Source: Phytophthora sp. 'mugwort'
Lineage: Eukaryota > Oomycota > Peronosporomycetes > Peronosporales > Peronosporaceae
DNA length: 64,000 nt
Direction of reading: 5' to 3'
Assembly (NCBI GenBank): GCA_033558025.1
Contig: JAUCEF010000004.1
Span: forward strand, 1,550,001 to 1,614,000
The translations under genes were made by a program, and so were the position numbers. Below are positions 53,265 to 64,000 of the stretch, one piece after another. Every line of letters begins with the position of its first letter. Position 1 is the first letter of the stretch. Under the pieces are notes generated by a model. The model was not told the origin of the DNA, made no database searches, and saw only the letters and a list, made by a program, of their open reading frames with translations.

Positions 53265-53926
53265 GCCGCCAGCGTACACGCGCCACTGTTGACGGCGCAG
53301 AGTACTAGGCAGGTGTTTTATGCCGGTTTTTGGTTGAACAGTGTGCAATCTGCACTTGCAGATCGCCATCTGTCGTGTATCTCTAAAAATCAACAAATAC
53401 GTTCGATGATTTCTCATCAGTCGTTCGTTTTTTATCACAAATTGCTTAGTCACGGACATGATTTGCCTTTAATCGTGTATCGTGAAGACACGTTATGCCA
53501 TCAATACACGATAGATTGGCTGGAGACAGCTAGGGGTTGGGCGTCGTCCCCACTGTGAACAAGACACGTTACCAAATATTTTGATGTCACTATTGTGCAC
53601 ATCATTGAAATAAAAAATATCGTGTATAGGGATTCGGTTAATGGGCGCAGCAAGATGACCTCGGGCTTGGGGGGTTAATAAACTCTTTTATTATCTATCC
53701 TATGTCTTGTTGTGTATGATTATACTGTACCTCTCTTCCGCGTTGACTGCATCCAACATACTGTAACTATACCAGGTCTCGTAAGCCACACCTATTTTTT
53801 CCATCACGCTTCGAATATCAGTCAATGCTTTCCAACCCTTCAACGTCAGTGGGCTCAGCAGAGTAAGGAAAGAAAAAGAAAAGCTCATTCCCAAATTGTG
53901 GGTCTATTTGGGAAGCATCGGACGAC
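53265..53926. promoter_or_regulatory. Upstream region of receptor kinase 1
   Basis: No gene. Near 53820 the sequence TCAATGCTTTCCAACCCTTC is pyrimidine-rich after TCA and weakly resembles an oomycete initiator plus flanking promoter region, about 100 bp before the ATG. Confidence 0.3.
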
Positions 53927-56381
53927 ATGCGGGCGTTCTCCCTCTCGCTGTTACTAGCCTCCACCAACGCCGGCTGCACTCGCGACTCGAGCGCATTAAC
54001 CTCCGACTGCAGCTCGGAATGCTACAAAGGTCGTCCCTGCATTGCATTCGCGTCGGATGTGTCATGCAACGCCACGACCTTTGGAACATGCGTGAATTTG
54101 AGCAGTTCCAGTGGATCAGATGCTGACGCGTGCACTTTTGAGTGTTTTACCAATGGACCCGACGACTTTGCCGCCAATGGGGCCGTCGAGTTCACGGAAT
54201 ACGTCTTCTTGATCCCATACGGGGACGACGAGAGCAAATGGGAGGCGAACTGGACAAGTTCCCAAACAAATACCGTGGACTCCCAGTTGGCTGACCAAGT
54301 GGATGAGTCACAATTTTATCCGAGTGAATCGAACTTGGTGGTTCGGGGCTTTGAACCATTGACGTTCCTTGAAGAGACCACGACAGCGTACGGGTGAAAT
54401 ATTTTTTTTTTTGGTAGAGCGAGAGAGAAAAGTTCCGATTTTTTTGTTGTTGTTGTGGAGACAAGCATGTTTGTAGGGGGTACGAATGTCTGGGGAGTGA
54501 GGGGTAAGGTGTCTCAAGTGAAGCTCAGTGCTGAGTTCTTGGTGGGGAATACGCAGCTGAAGAATATGTCAGTGATGTGCTGGATTTACGTTGTAATTTA
54601 ACTTGTGAAATGTACTAAAACCCTTATTTTGTGGCAGTACTATGGTAAATATTGGGTTTGACGCAGATCCGCCCCAATCAACATTCCCGACGACGAATAT
54701 TGAGAGCTTTCGGATGTCGAACTGTTTACTAAGTACTTATCCGGCAGATTTGGAATTCATGACGTCTGTCGTGCACGTGTGAGTGTGTGTGTGGGGGGGG
54801 TTATGTGCTGAGGTGTTTTAGGAGTGTTAAACTCACCATTTAGTGGTGTATATACATTAGTGACTTCTCGCAGAACTACTTTAAGGATTATCCGGTTAAG
54901 TTCTCGCACGACACGATGGAGACGCTTAACTTGTCGACGAATGCATTGACGGCCTGCAATGGCAACTTCCCGAACATGACAAATCTGTAAGTAGTTTGTA
55001 CTCTAAGTTTTGGAGCGTTCCTGTGATGGTTTCTGACTGTGTTTCGTTATGCAGTGATCTGTCTGGCAATACATTGACTGACATCCCACCAAACATCTTC
55101 GACATGCCCAAATTAAAGGTGTTGAACCTAAGGGACAACTCGTTCACTGGTGTGTCACTCATGGCAGACCAAATTACGTTCCTGGAGAGTCTGGAGACTT
55201 TCACTATCGACACGTTTGGCGACGTTTCTTCGTGCTCTGAGTCAGCTCTGGTGAAGATTAGTGGTGTGGCAGTCTGTACCAGTTCCGACAGTACTGGGAG
55301 TTCCTCGTCAAGCTCAAATGGTAATGGTATCAATCGTAGTAATATTGCAGCTGTTATTGGCAGCATTGTCGGTGCTATTGCAGTGGCTCTTGTGCTTGGT
55401 ATCGCCTTCTGCTGCTATCGACGACATCAGGCCCGTGGAAAAGGCTTTGGGACTGCTACCGGTTTGTCAAACCCCTCAAATCATTCCGTTCGTGGTGGTG
55501 CGTCACTTTGGTACGATCAAGAGTTACTATCGCTACAGATAAACCCGGATGACATCGTGGACTTACGGAAACTCGGAACAGGGGCGTTTGGCGTCGTGTA
55601 TTTGGCAAAATATCGGCAAAACAAGCTCGTCGCCTGCAAGCGGCTCAAGAAAGACGAGGCCACGTTTGAAAACACGCAGAATTTTATCGCTGAGATCAAA
55701 TTGTGCGCCTCGTTGGATCATCCACGTATTGTTTCACTACTTGGCGTGGCTTGGACCATCGAGAGCGACCTCCAAGCCGTGTTTGAGTACATGCCTAAAG
55801 GCGATCTCCGCGCGTATCTCGAGAAGGCAAAAGCAGGTCCCAAGACCTGGAATACCGAGAAGCTTCAGCTCGCTGCAGACGTCACTGAAGCACTCATTTA
55901 TGTTCATTCGTTCACGCCTCCGATCGTCCATCGCGATCTTAAATCGCGAAACATTTTGCTCTCTGAAGACCTTCGAGGACATTTAAGTGATTTTGGAGTA
56001 GCGAGACTGCGCTCTGCTGACAACACGATGACAAGTGGCGTTGGAACGGTTCGATGGCTCGCCCCTGAAGTCCTTGCTGGTAACAGAGATTACGATGAGA
56101 CGAGCGACGTTTTCGCACTAGGTGTTGTGCTCTCTGAACTGGATACGCACATGTTGCCGTACGAAGACGCACGTGGCGCCGATGGCCACCCACTCGCCGA
56201 CGTTGCCATTCTACAGCTCGTGGCTTCAGGAAAATTGTTGCCGACTTTCAGCCCACAGTGTCCTCCAGAGCTTCGAGACCTGGCAAGACGTTGCATGGCC
56301 TACGACCGTGCAGAACGCCCCGCAGCTGTTGAAGTGGCATTCGCTCTGCGTACACTGCAAAAATCTGGTTTATATTCGTAG
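53927..56381 (+). CDS. LRR receptor-like TKL kinase 1, four exons
   Basis: Model: 53927-54393, 54638-54778, 54861-54986, 55055-56381; 2,061 nt, 686 residues; introns of 244, 82 and 68 bp with GT-AG ends and consistent phase. A short signal peptide (MRAFSLSLLLASTNA) is followed by a Cys-rich region (CSSECYKGRPC, CNATTFGTC) and leucine-rich repeats (METLNLSTNALTAC, LDLSGNTLTDIPPNIFDMPK). One transmembrane segment lies at about 342-367 (IAAVIGSIVGAIAVALVLGI). The kinase domain starts near 415: GTGAFGVV loop, VACKR lysine, HRDLKSRN near 537, DFG near 557, APEV. All catalytic residues are present, so it should be active. A surface receptor signalling into the cytoplasm; ligand unknown. Confidence 0.88.
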
Positions 56382-56581
56382 TTTAAATCGCACTGATTTC
56401 GTGACACAGTGAGGGAAATTTAGTTCAAAACGTGCTGTGAACTAGCGACCGGAGCTTTATTTTTTAATTGCTTAATGATATTAACACACTTCGGTACTTT
56501 CACTCTACATTCATGTATTTTAATTAAAATAAAAACTAAAAATGTTTTACGCTCCAAAAACTACATGACCGAAAAACTAAC
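56382..56581. other. Short convergent spacer between the two receptor kinases
   Basis: Only 200 bp separate the two stop codons. The AT-rich sequence must carry both 3' ends. Confidence 0.6.
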
Positions 56582-59086
56582 TTAAAGCAACGTGTAGTGT
56601 GACCGCTGAATAACACGAAGCTCGTAGGCCACGACGTGAGCTGGTGGGCGCTTTGCCGGGTCCTGCTCGACGCACCGCTCAGCCAGCAGACGAAGCTCTG
56701 GTGGACAACTCGCACTAAATCGAGGCCGTAGTTGCCCCGTCGCCACGAGCTGGAGAATGGCGATGTCATTAAGGCGATTGCCATTCGCCCCCCGCACGTC
56801 ATCATATGGAATCGAATGTGTATCCATTTCCGACAAGACAACGCCAAACGAAAAGACGTCGACGGACTGGTCGTACTTGCTGCTGCCGGCAATAACCTCT
56901 GGCGCCAACCAGCGGCCTGTGCCGACAGCCGCCGTCATGGTGGCATCCACTGATTTGTATCTGGAAGCGCCGAAATCCGTCACTTTGGCCTTCATTTCAC
57001 TTGATAAAAGCACATTCCGCGACTTAAGATCGCGATGTACCAGCGGCGGTGTGAACGAGTGCACGTACACTAACGCTTCGATAATATCCACTGCCAGTTG
57101 CAATAATTCTTGACTCCAGTGACGAGGAGAGCTCGAGTCGACAAGGTAATCACGCAGATCTCCATTCTCCATGTACTCAAAAAGTGCCTGCAAGTCGCTC
57201 TCGATCGTCCACGCACAGCCCACAAGTCGTACAATATTCGGGTGATCAAAAGGTGCTACCATCTTAATCTCCTCGACGAATGCCTGCGTGCGTTGCTTCG
57301 TGACTTGGTCGGCTCGAAGACGCTTTGAGGCCAGCAACTGCGACCCGCGGTACTTGACGAGCCAAACGATGCCGAACGCGCCGCTGCCGATCGTACCAAT
57401 GTCCTCAATCTCGTCATATTTCACTTGCAGTGACAGCAACTCGTCGTCGTGCCATAGGGAGTACGCGGTTAAGCTTTGGTTGCTGTGTGTGCTGCGAGTC
57501 GAAATACGAGGCGAATAGTTGCTCTCGTCGTCGCAATCGCTACAAAATCGTGGCCCGCCGCTGACAGGTGTGCGTCGGCCGCCACGGTATCCTTTGTCGA
57601 CAGGAGATCGAGCCAAAGGCGGCGACAAACCACCAAAATATGACTCACGGACAAGCTTCGAGTGGCGGGACTGAGGTTTCCGTACCCGTCTCTGGTAAAC
57701 CCACATGCCAGTGAATATTACGACACCGAGTACCAATACGCCGCCTACGATGACCGCCACAATGACCAACACGTGCGAAGTGGAAGCCAAAGCACTGGAC
57801 GTGGTGGCCTCGTCACTGCTATCGTTGTCGTCGTTCAAGGTGTCCGAAATGCACACAGTGAGCGAATGCACTTTCCGTTGATTACCTGAGCTGCAGTCGT
57901 CGATAGCTGTCGAGAAGTCTGAGTTCTCGAGATCCAGCGTCGTGAGCGCGGTCAGAAATGCTGCTTGAGCTTGAGTAAACCAAGGAGAAGCAAGCGGGTT
58001 GCCCTTAACCCGCAATTCTTTCAAGTGACCATGAATATAGATACTCGGAGGGATATCTGTTAAGTTGTTGTGAGTTAAGTCGAGCGTTGCAAGGTTTGGA
58101 AAGACGGCACGAAAGCTGATAAGGCCATTCTCTTGAAAACTCCTGTAATGAATACATACGACCCAAATGTAAAGTTTCAAAGCTTTAGAGAAGTATTACA
58201 CTTGGGGAAATGGGGACGTACAGATGCACAAGCGAGTTTAAAGCGGCCGTCGCAGCGATTTCGGTGATGTAGTTTTTATCCAAGTCCCTGTTTTGTTATT
58301 AACACAAGAAGTGTCAGTTGGTACCAGCATCGAGATTTTATCGATAGACAAGACTTACAGGTTCTGAAGACTGGTGAAATTGGCTACAAGTGTCGGGAAC
58401 GTGGAGAGCAGCGTATTAGCGAGGCTCAATTGTTGTACGGACGTCGGTAACACGTCGGGTAGCTGCTGAAGCGTAGCGGGAGGGGAGAGATCCACGTTGT
58501 TGAGCACCACCTTGGTGACGTTAGTTTGTGTGGAGATGACGTCAGCATCAAAAACCACGTTAGCTACTTTGCTCTTCACTGAGGAATTTGTGCTGGATCC
58601 TCCCACTAGTAAACTATCACAAGACGGAGTCAGCCAGTATTTTACAAACATGAGAGCTCCCTCTACGTACAATGAAGTCACGGTCGGCTGGAGTTTAATC
58701 GTGCTGACAGTCGAGACCACATCGTTGGGTGCCGCGGCGTACAGGTTAGTCTCATCCGGGACGGCTTCAAGCTGTTCCTTGAATGACACCTCGCTGCTTG
58801 CTGCTCTGTCCTTCTTCTGTCTACTCGCGTACGCTCCGAACTCCACTAAGAACGTGAAGGTATCTGGATCATTTAACAGCTCGGGAAAGCACTGAATCGC
58901 ACACTGGTCGGCTTTAATGCACGAAACTTCGGTAGGACAAGCTGATGCGCTGTATACCAAGCACGGCTCATAGTCATCGCACGTCTCGTCGCAACTCGTC
59001 GTCAGTGTCGACGTCTGGAATCCACACGTTTGTCCTGCTACGCCCTGAAGCAACAACAGCATCGCAACTGCAGTGCCCGCCTTCAT
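56582..59086 (-). CDS. LRR receptor-like TKL kinase 2, three exons
   Basis: Model on the minus strand: 58359-59086, 58222-58287, 56582-58142; 2,355 nt, 784 residues; introns 58288-58358 and 58143-58221 (71 and 79 bp). A signal peptide (MKAGTAVAMLLLLQGVAG) precedes a Cys-rich ectodomain (TSCDETCDDYEPC, CIKADQCAIQC) and LRRs (VQQLSLANTLLSTFPTLVAN, LATLDLTHNNLTDIPPSIY). The transmembrane segment is at 389-414. Kinase: GSGAFG 517-522, Lys538 in LLASKR, HRDLKSRN from 634, DFG 654-656, then RWLAPEV. An upstream Met (59143) would add 19 basic residues and spoil the signal peptide. It is a paralogue of kinase 1, sharing WTIESDLQA and YVHSFTPP. Confidence 0.9.
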
Positions 59087-61130
59087 GATGACCAATATCC
59101 GTGCTGTGTCCTGCCTCCTGCGTGTCCTACGGCATCGGTTCATTCAGAATTGAGCAGCTTTTGGGCTGCTCCAGCCCAACAAAGTTCTCAATTGATTCCC
59201 CGAAAGCTTTCGTGAAGCTTCTTAGTCCTGTGGCAGGTGACGTCGCTGTCTTTTTCTTCCAACTTTAAGTGGGGCACTAATGCACACTGCACCCAATGCC
59301 GGACTCTAAGCCACTGCGAGCCGCTCGGTTTGGTGGGCAGCTGGACAATAGGAAAACTCGGGAAATCAGTCGAAGGGACTGATACTTACTTGGACACTGA
59401 ACTGACACGTTGCCCGTGCCGAGAGTTGTTAGAGAGTGAGTGGAGGCTTTTCTACTGCATGAAGGTTGACCGTTCTCTTTAACTCCTTCACGCGCTGGCG
59501 TGACGCCATGGTGCCACGATCCCGCCAGTCGTCAACTCGGAGATGAAGAGCTCAACAACTGTCTATCTTTATAATACTAAGCGAAATATAGTCTCTATGT
59601 CGATATAGTTTGAATGTTAGACGACTTGAACGACTGATATTATAAGAGGGAGGCTTCATGTGACCGGCTGAAAGTAGTACATTGACGCACAAAAACAATG
59701 TTGGGGCTCATTTATGGGGAGAAATAAGCCGGACATAGGATCTTGCTGAGCGAGAAGTGGCCGGAGCTAGTGGGAAGCTCGTAAGCCCGCGCCTCTGGAA
59801 GGGCCGACCGAACGAAAGTGCCATTTTCAGTTCAGAAGCGGGGTGGCGAGCCACGTAGGCCAACGGAATTGTCGACTTGGCATCTCGGTGGCTCTTACTT
59901 GTACACACAGAAGAGCAATGCCCGACTGTAACAGCGTAGGAAATGCACCCGGAGCCGCGGATAAGACAAGATATGGGAGGGTGGAGCATTGAGGACACTT
60001 GTGCTTCGACCTGTTCGGTCCCGAAGTGAATTGTTGGGCAAATCGGCGATGGAGTTCGTTGCGATGAGTTTCAGTGAGCTTAAGTAGTTCAAATTGCTAG
60101 ATATTTGGAAGGAAAGTTTCCTCTGGTCGACGCGTTCGTAGACTCGCACAATTTTGACTCGAAGCTCGGTACGACTGACTACTCGTCCCCACATTTCATC
60201 GAGTTGTCACGCTGCCTGTTGGACGAATCCGGTCTTGGCCCTTACTGTACGAGGTTACGTGGTTATTGCTGCGCCGGTGGAGGTGACGGGTAGAAATGGC
60301 TTTTTGCCACGTGATATCTGGGAGGAGCTGCATAAATCTAGCTCGATTGGCGTGCAACACCGTTGTCGGTTGCACTGTGCATTCCACACTGGGCAATTAT
60401 ACTATCTCGCTATTTACTGAACTGAGCATCGTTTCAGTGCGATTGGTGCTTTCAATTAAAGGTTTGCAGAAATTACAAAGATTTTATTGTTTTAACGCTC
60501 GTAAAAAGAATTTTCATCAAAAGAATTATCGCTCTTGAAGACTACCAAAAAGCTAAGCCTCCGTCCCTTTAGTTTTTACGTGAAGAGGTTATCCGGCGGC
60601 CGACCATAACTTCTTCGTCACCGTCGTTTACATTGACAGCTCCTAGCTTACGCTGGTGCTTGAAGTCCTCGTCCGTGGCTCGTCCACTAGGAAGTTCTAT
60701 TGTGGTGGGTTCAACCCGTCATTGGGTAGAGGTACGAAGGCATGACATCGTGATGAAGGATAGGTTGAATCGGGGCGATACTACAGTATTGTCGTATGTA
60801 GACTAGGCCTTTCCGCATATTATTTGAGAATTGTATTGGTCGATTCAATGAGTCGGCGCCACGCATCAAAAATGGGCTCTTCGGTCAAACTTTCACTCCA
60901 AAAAGGCAAATGTCGTTCGCTACCTATTATAGGGCGTCGAGAATGAGTTAGAGTTCGTAACAATGCTGGATGACAAGGATGGAAACTTATTTCGAAATAA
61001 CAGCGTAAGAAAACTGGTGTTCAGACGCAGATTTTACCGAGATGATAAAACCCAAATACGCGCTTAAACCCATTCTTAGTATCGATCGACATATAGTACC
61101 GGTATATGTAGCTCATATTAAATACATATT
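59087..61130. other. Intergenic, no gene supported
   Basis: About 2 kb between divergent genes (kinase 2 leftwards, YL1 rightwards). Short frames at 59708-59998 and 60105-60293 have no motifs. It should contain both promoters. Confidence 0.5.
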
Positions 61131-61141
61131 ATTCATTTGCA
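61131..61141 (+). promoter_or_regulatory. Candidate oomycete initiator
   Basis: ATTCATTTGCA lies 12-22 bp upstream of the YL1 start codon. TCATTT with C/A following matches the oomycete Inr consensus in sequence; so short a leader would be unusual but possible. Confidence 0.4.
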
Positions 61142-61152
61142 AACTCAGTACT

Positions 61153-62192
61153 ATGCCATCGCGCCGCGCTCGCCGCAGCACCCCAAGCCCCCAGGACGAT
61201 GCTGAGCCCCGCAGGGTGCTACCAGCGCGCAGTTCTCGCGGCAGCCGCATCCACAAGCTCATTGGCGAAGAAGCTGAAGCCGATGCGTCCTTCTGGGGTC
61301 AAGACGCATGGCAAGAAGATGGCGAAGACGAGGACTACGCCACAGAAGCAGGTATAATTGCTCAGATATGCGTTGCAAACGTTACTTGCTGCGGTTTTAG
61401 CACTAATTCATTGGTGTTTATGACTTTGCAGAGGAGGAGGATATTGTGGACCCGGACTTCGATGACGTAGAGGCTCCAGATGAAGAAGTACATAACGTTG
61501 AAGAGGACGAACAGCCCCTGAGGCGCAAGCGCCCAGCGATGAGTTCTGGACGATACAGAGAGCCTATCCAACCCCGACCAGCTAAGCGAAAAGCTGTAGC
61601 GAAGTCTCCAGTTGCTGATGCTGCACCTACGACGCCAGTGTTCGCGTATGTGGCGCCGACGGTGCGGTCGTCAACGGCAAGAAAGTCGTCCGAGTCGTCG
61701 GAGATGAGACGACGAGCATCGCACGAGGCGGCGAAAGGTGCTACGAAAAACAAGAAGCCGACGGTAGTGAAGACTGGTAACCAGTTGACGCAGGCTCAGC
61801 TACTGGCGGAAGCTGTGAGGACGGAGGTAGAGAACACGCAGTCGCTGCAAAGACTGGAACAGCTGGAAGAGGAGAAGAAAGCCGAGAGTGCTGCTCCAAA
61901 GGCACCGTTTACGGGCAGCATGGTGAGGTATTATAGCAAGCTGGGGGCGCCGAAGACGATTACGTTCTTGAATACGCTGGATTTCCCGCCAATTTTCAAT
62001 CAGCCGAAGCCGAAGAAGAGAATTAGCTCCCAGCAGCAGCAGATTAATAGAATAAAGCTAGAAGCGGAACGAGAAGAAGAGGACGATGAAGACAATGACA
62101 ACGCGCAGGATGATGACTATGAAGAGAAGGATAGTCAGCAACACGGCTTGTTACAGCATAACCTGCCGACGACCGCCAGAGCAGCGGCATGA
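61153..62192 (+). CDS. YL1/Vps72-like SWR1-complex protein, two exons
   Basis: Model: 61153-61351, intron 61352-61431 (80 bp, GTATAA...TGCAG), 61432-62192; 319 residues. The N-terminus (SSRGSRIHKLIGEEAEADAS, then EDEDYATEAEEEDIVDPDFD) is the YL1 histone-binding region, acidic and typical of Vps72, which loads the H2A.Z-H2B dimer into the SWR1 remodeller. A middle basic part (PRPAKRKAVAKS) is followed by a coiled coil (EVENTQSLQRLEQLEEEKK) and YYSKLGAPKTITFLNTLDFP, matching the conserved block before the YL1_C domain. YL1_C itself (C-x-I-T-G-x-x-A) is not readable in frame; the protein ends in an acidic tail. The gene is convergent with MPDU1, 42 bp apart. Confidence 0.75.
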
Positions 62193-62234
62193 GGTATACG
62201 TCTAATGACCATCTCACTCTTCCTCTCAATTGTC

Positions 62235-63125
62235 TTATTCGTCCTTCTTTTTAGTCGCAAGAGCCAGCGCCTTGTTGGTAGCACCCCAGAACAGCAGCAC
62301 TTGAAGCACCAGCGTGCCGTTCAGAAGGATAGCCACGCCAAAGCCAGCTACCTGCACTGGGTCACCCGTCTCCTGCATGGTCGTGAACAAGCGTGCAATG
62401 GAACCGCCCAGATTAAGCACCAGCGTGATCAGCGCCAATTGGCCCGTGTGTCCCTGCTTGAAGTTTGACAAGATCTACAGCACATTTAACCCAAATAATC
62501 CGTCAGTTCTCCACTCTTTCACCCAGATTCCAGCCATGTTTCTATTTACCTGTGGGATACGAGCCACAATGCTCACGGGGATACCCGCAGACGCCAACAG
62601 CCATTGATACTCTTCCGGGATGGAGAGCATACCTGCCGCCATGGCCGCCAATACCACAGCAAGACCGAATCGTGTAGATACCGGTATCTTGGGCGAGCAG
62701 TAGGTCCAGAGAAGCAGCACCAGCAGAATGTTCTGCGCCAGGATCACCACGTTTTCGCCCCACGTCGTCAGCGGGTAGCCGCGCAGCACGTTGTAGATCG
62801 TACTGGACAGGTAGAGCACTACCTCCATGTAGAAGGCGCTGGGCGTGATGCCCGTGACGTCCTTGGCGCCCAGGATCTTGAGAATCTGCGGTAGCTTGAG
62901 GATGAGGCTGCCCGTAATGATGGCGTAGCTCAGCGCCTTGCTGACCACAGCCTTGATGCACTCCACGTTCGTGAAGTCGTGCTGCGTCGCAAACGCCTCG
63001 AAGCACTTGGGCGTGAACAGTCCTAGGACCAACTCGTCGTTCTCCTTCTTCTCCGCCATTATAGAGCCGACCAGCATGGCTGTGGCCACCATCAACGCCG
63101 CGCCAACGTGGGTCATTCTAGCCAT
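62235..63125 (-). CDS. MPDU1: MPDU1-like mannose-P-dolichol utilisation protein (PQ-loop)
   Basis: Model: 62550-63125, intron 62475-62549 (75 bp, GTAAAT...TGTAG), 62235-62474; 271 residues. It begins MARMTHVGAALMVATAMLVG, a signal-anchor-like stretch. PQ-loop signatures LKLPQILKILGAKDVTGITP and, across the splice junction, VARIPQ-ILSNFKQGHTGQLA are followed by LGGSIARLFTTMQETGD, all characteristic of MPDU1/Lec35. About seven membrane segments and a C-terminal KKKDE tail fit an ER membrane protein needed to use dolichol-phosphate sugars in N-glycan and GPI synthesis. An upstream in-frame Met (63200) would add 25 residues without support. Confidence 0.93.
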
Positions 63126-63230
63126 CGTGCGTGGTTGATTGACGAGGGGATCAAAACTGATGCTTTGTCGAAGGCTATCCTCTGGATATTTATATCGCAT
63201 TTGGGGAACCTAGATAATATTTTTGGAGCT
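63126..63230 (-). promoter_or_regulatory. Short upstream region of MPDU1
   Basis: Only about 105 bp remain between the MPDU1 ATG and the A-rich end of the LINE, so the promoter is either this short or overlaps the element. Confidence 0.4.
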
Positions 63231-63255
63231 TATTTTTTTTGTTTTTGTTTTTACA
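63231..63255 (-). other. Probable A-rich 3' tail of the LINE
   Basis: The plus strand is T-rich (runs of T broken by G), so the minus strand reads A-runs broken by C. This is where a leftward LINE would end. Confidence 0.5.
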
Positions 63256-63337
63256 GATTTTATCGTAAATACGACGAATACCTAAGAAAGTGTAAGGGAG
63301 AGAGAGGCAGATTGATCTATTTGACTGTTAACAGTGA

Positions 63338-64000
63338 CTAGATGTCTGGTTGATCCTGATCCTGGTTAGCAACGCCGGTTCCTTGTTTGAGTCCGGCGGT
63401 TGTATGGGGCTTGTCTCTTTCGGTGACTTCTCGGGGTTGTTCTGCTAGTGTCCCTCTGCACAACAGCAGTCGTGTCCCCTGAATTATTGTTTCTGGCCTC
63501 TTTCTTTCTCGCTTGCCGATCGCTTTGATTTGCCGTATCGCTCCTGACCAGTATTGCATAACAGTTTTCTCTATGGTTCTCTCCTTCTGCTGAAATACCA
63601 CTCGATTCCGTTGTATCCAGAGTGTTGTGATGCACGCACTGCTTAGTATTCGCCACATTCTTCTCCATTCCTCTGCAAAGTGATCTGCAGTATCCAGGTA
63701 GTTCGCTTGTAGTTGCTTTGTCATCACTCTGGACAGGGACGGTGCTTTCCTGTTGGCACAGTTCTCCATAAATCCCTCCAGCCTGCCTTACTCCCAACGC
63801 TCTCCTGTCCAGTGGCAGATGCACTTCTGCCAACACCTTGCGCACATGAGCACCTCCAGAAGATGTGTTCTAAAGTTTCTTTGATCCCTCTGCAACACTG
63901 CAGTTTTCGGCAGCTGTTGTCCGCTTGGCGCTGCTCGTGGTACAAGTTCAATTGCCGTGTTGCGACCCGGTAGCCGACCCAAACCTGATGCTCCGTTAGT
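63338..64000 (-). pseudogene. LINE (non-LTR retrotransposon) 3' end, zinc-binding RT tail
   Basis: Entering from the right edge, the minus strand reads VWVGYRVATRQLNLYHEQRQ, then LQCCRGIKETLEHIFWRCSC, the zf-RVT motif (C..C....E.H.F..C) found after the RT of many LINEs. After one frame change near 63830 it continues KCICHWTGERWE and MENCANRKAPSLSRVM, with LWIQRNRVVFQQKERTIEK, the typical end segment, to a stop at 63338. The RT proper lies outside the window. Confidence 0.7.

Noticed and set aside
1..64000. tRNA, rRNA or CRISPR loci
   Set aside because: No cloverleaf with A/B boxes, no rRNA core sequence and no regularly spaced repeats were seen by eye; a covariance-model scan was not possible.

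Overview
The window looks like a piece of a plant-pathogenic oomycete nuclear genome, most likely Phytophthora or a close relative. The evidence is a secreted RxLR-type effector gene, two LRR-transmembrane-kinase receptors of the oomycete type, ordinary eukaryotic housekeeping genes with short (about 65-150 bp) GT-AG introns, and a mixed load of transposons. No search was run; all names rest on motifs read by eye.

Layout. (1) 1-7.2 kb: a Ty3/Gypsy chromodomain retrotransposon on the minus strand (477-6560), complete with LTRs and a 5-bp target duplication, sits inside an older Harbinger-type transposase gene on the same strand. (2) 7.5-8.5 kb: a decayed orphan gene. (3) 8.9-14.7 kb: a compact block of host genes, Dpy-30-like, LSm4 (five introns, rebuilt here), SUMO, a PFA-DSP phosphatase and a KIX/F-box/LRR protein. 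(4) 14.7-27.7 kb: gene-poor DNA with fold-back elements, palindromes, Harbinger and MULE remnants and unidentified coding remnants. (5) 27.7-28.5 kb: the RxLR effector gene, broken by one reading-frame shift. (6) 29.3-53.3 kb: a string of mostly decayed transposons: pogo-like, hAT, Helitron, a near-complete Tc1/mariner (37686-39270, TIRs and TA duplication), an IS630-like element, two MULEs and a piggyBac. (7) 53.9-63.1 kb: a second host block with two convergent, paralogous receptor kinases, a YL1/Vps72-like chromatin protein and an MPDU1-like ER membrane protein. (8) 63.2 kb to the end: the 3' part of a LINE on the minus strand, ending about 105 bp from the MPDU1 start codon.

How it fits together. 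Two compact host-gene islands flank about 39 kb of layered mobile DNA that holds the single effector gene, the arrangement usually called a two-speed genome. The first island carries nuclear functions (COMPASS-type Dpy-30, RNA decay/splicing LSm4, SUMO). The second carries surface signalling receptors, histone-variant deposition and dolichol-linked glycosylation. I did not find a convincing new multi-gene system. The strongest items are the broken effector, the nested retrotransposon, the near-intact Tc1/mariner, several precise hairpins, and gene models that need splicing to be seen at all.
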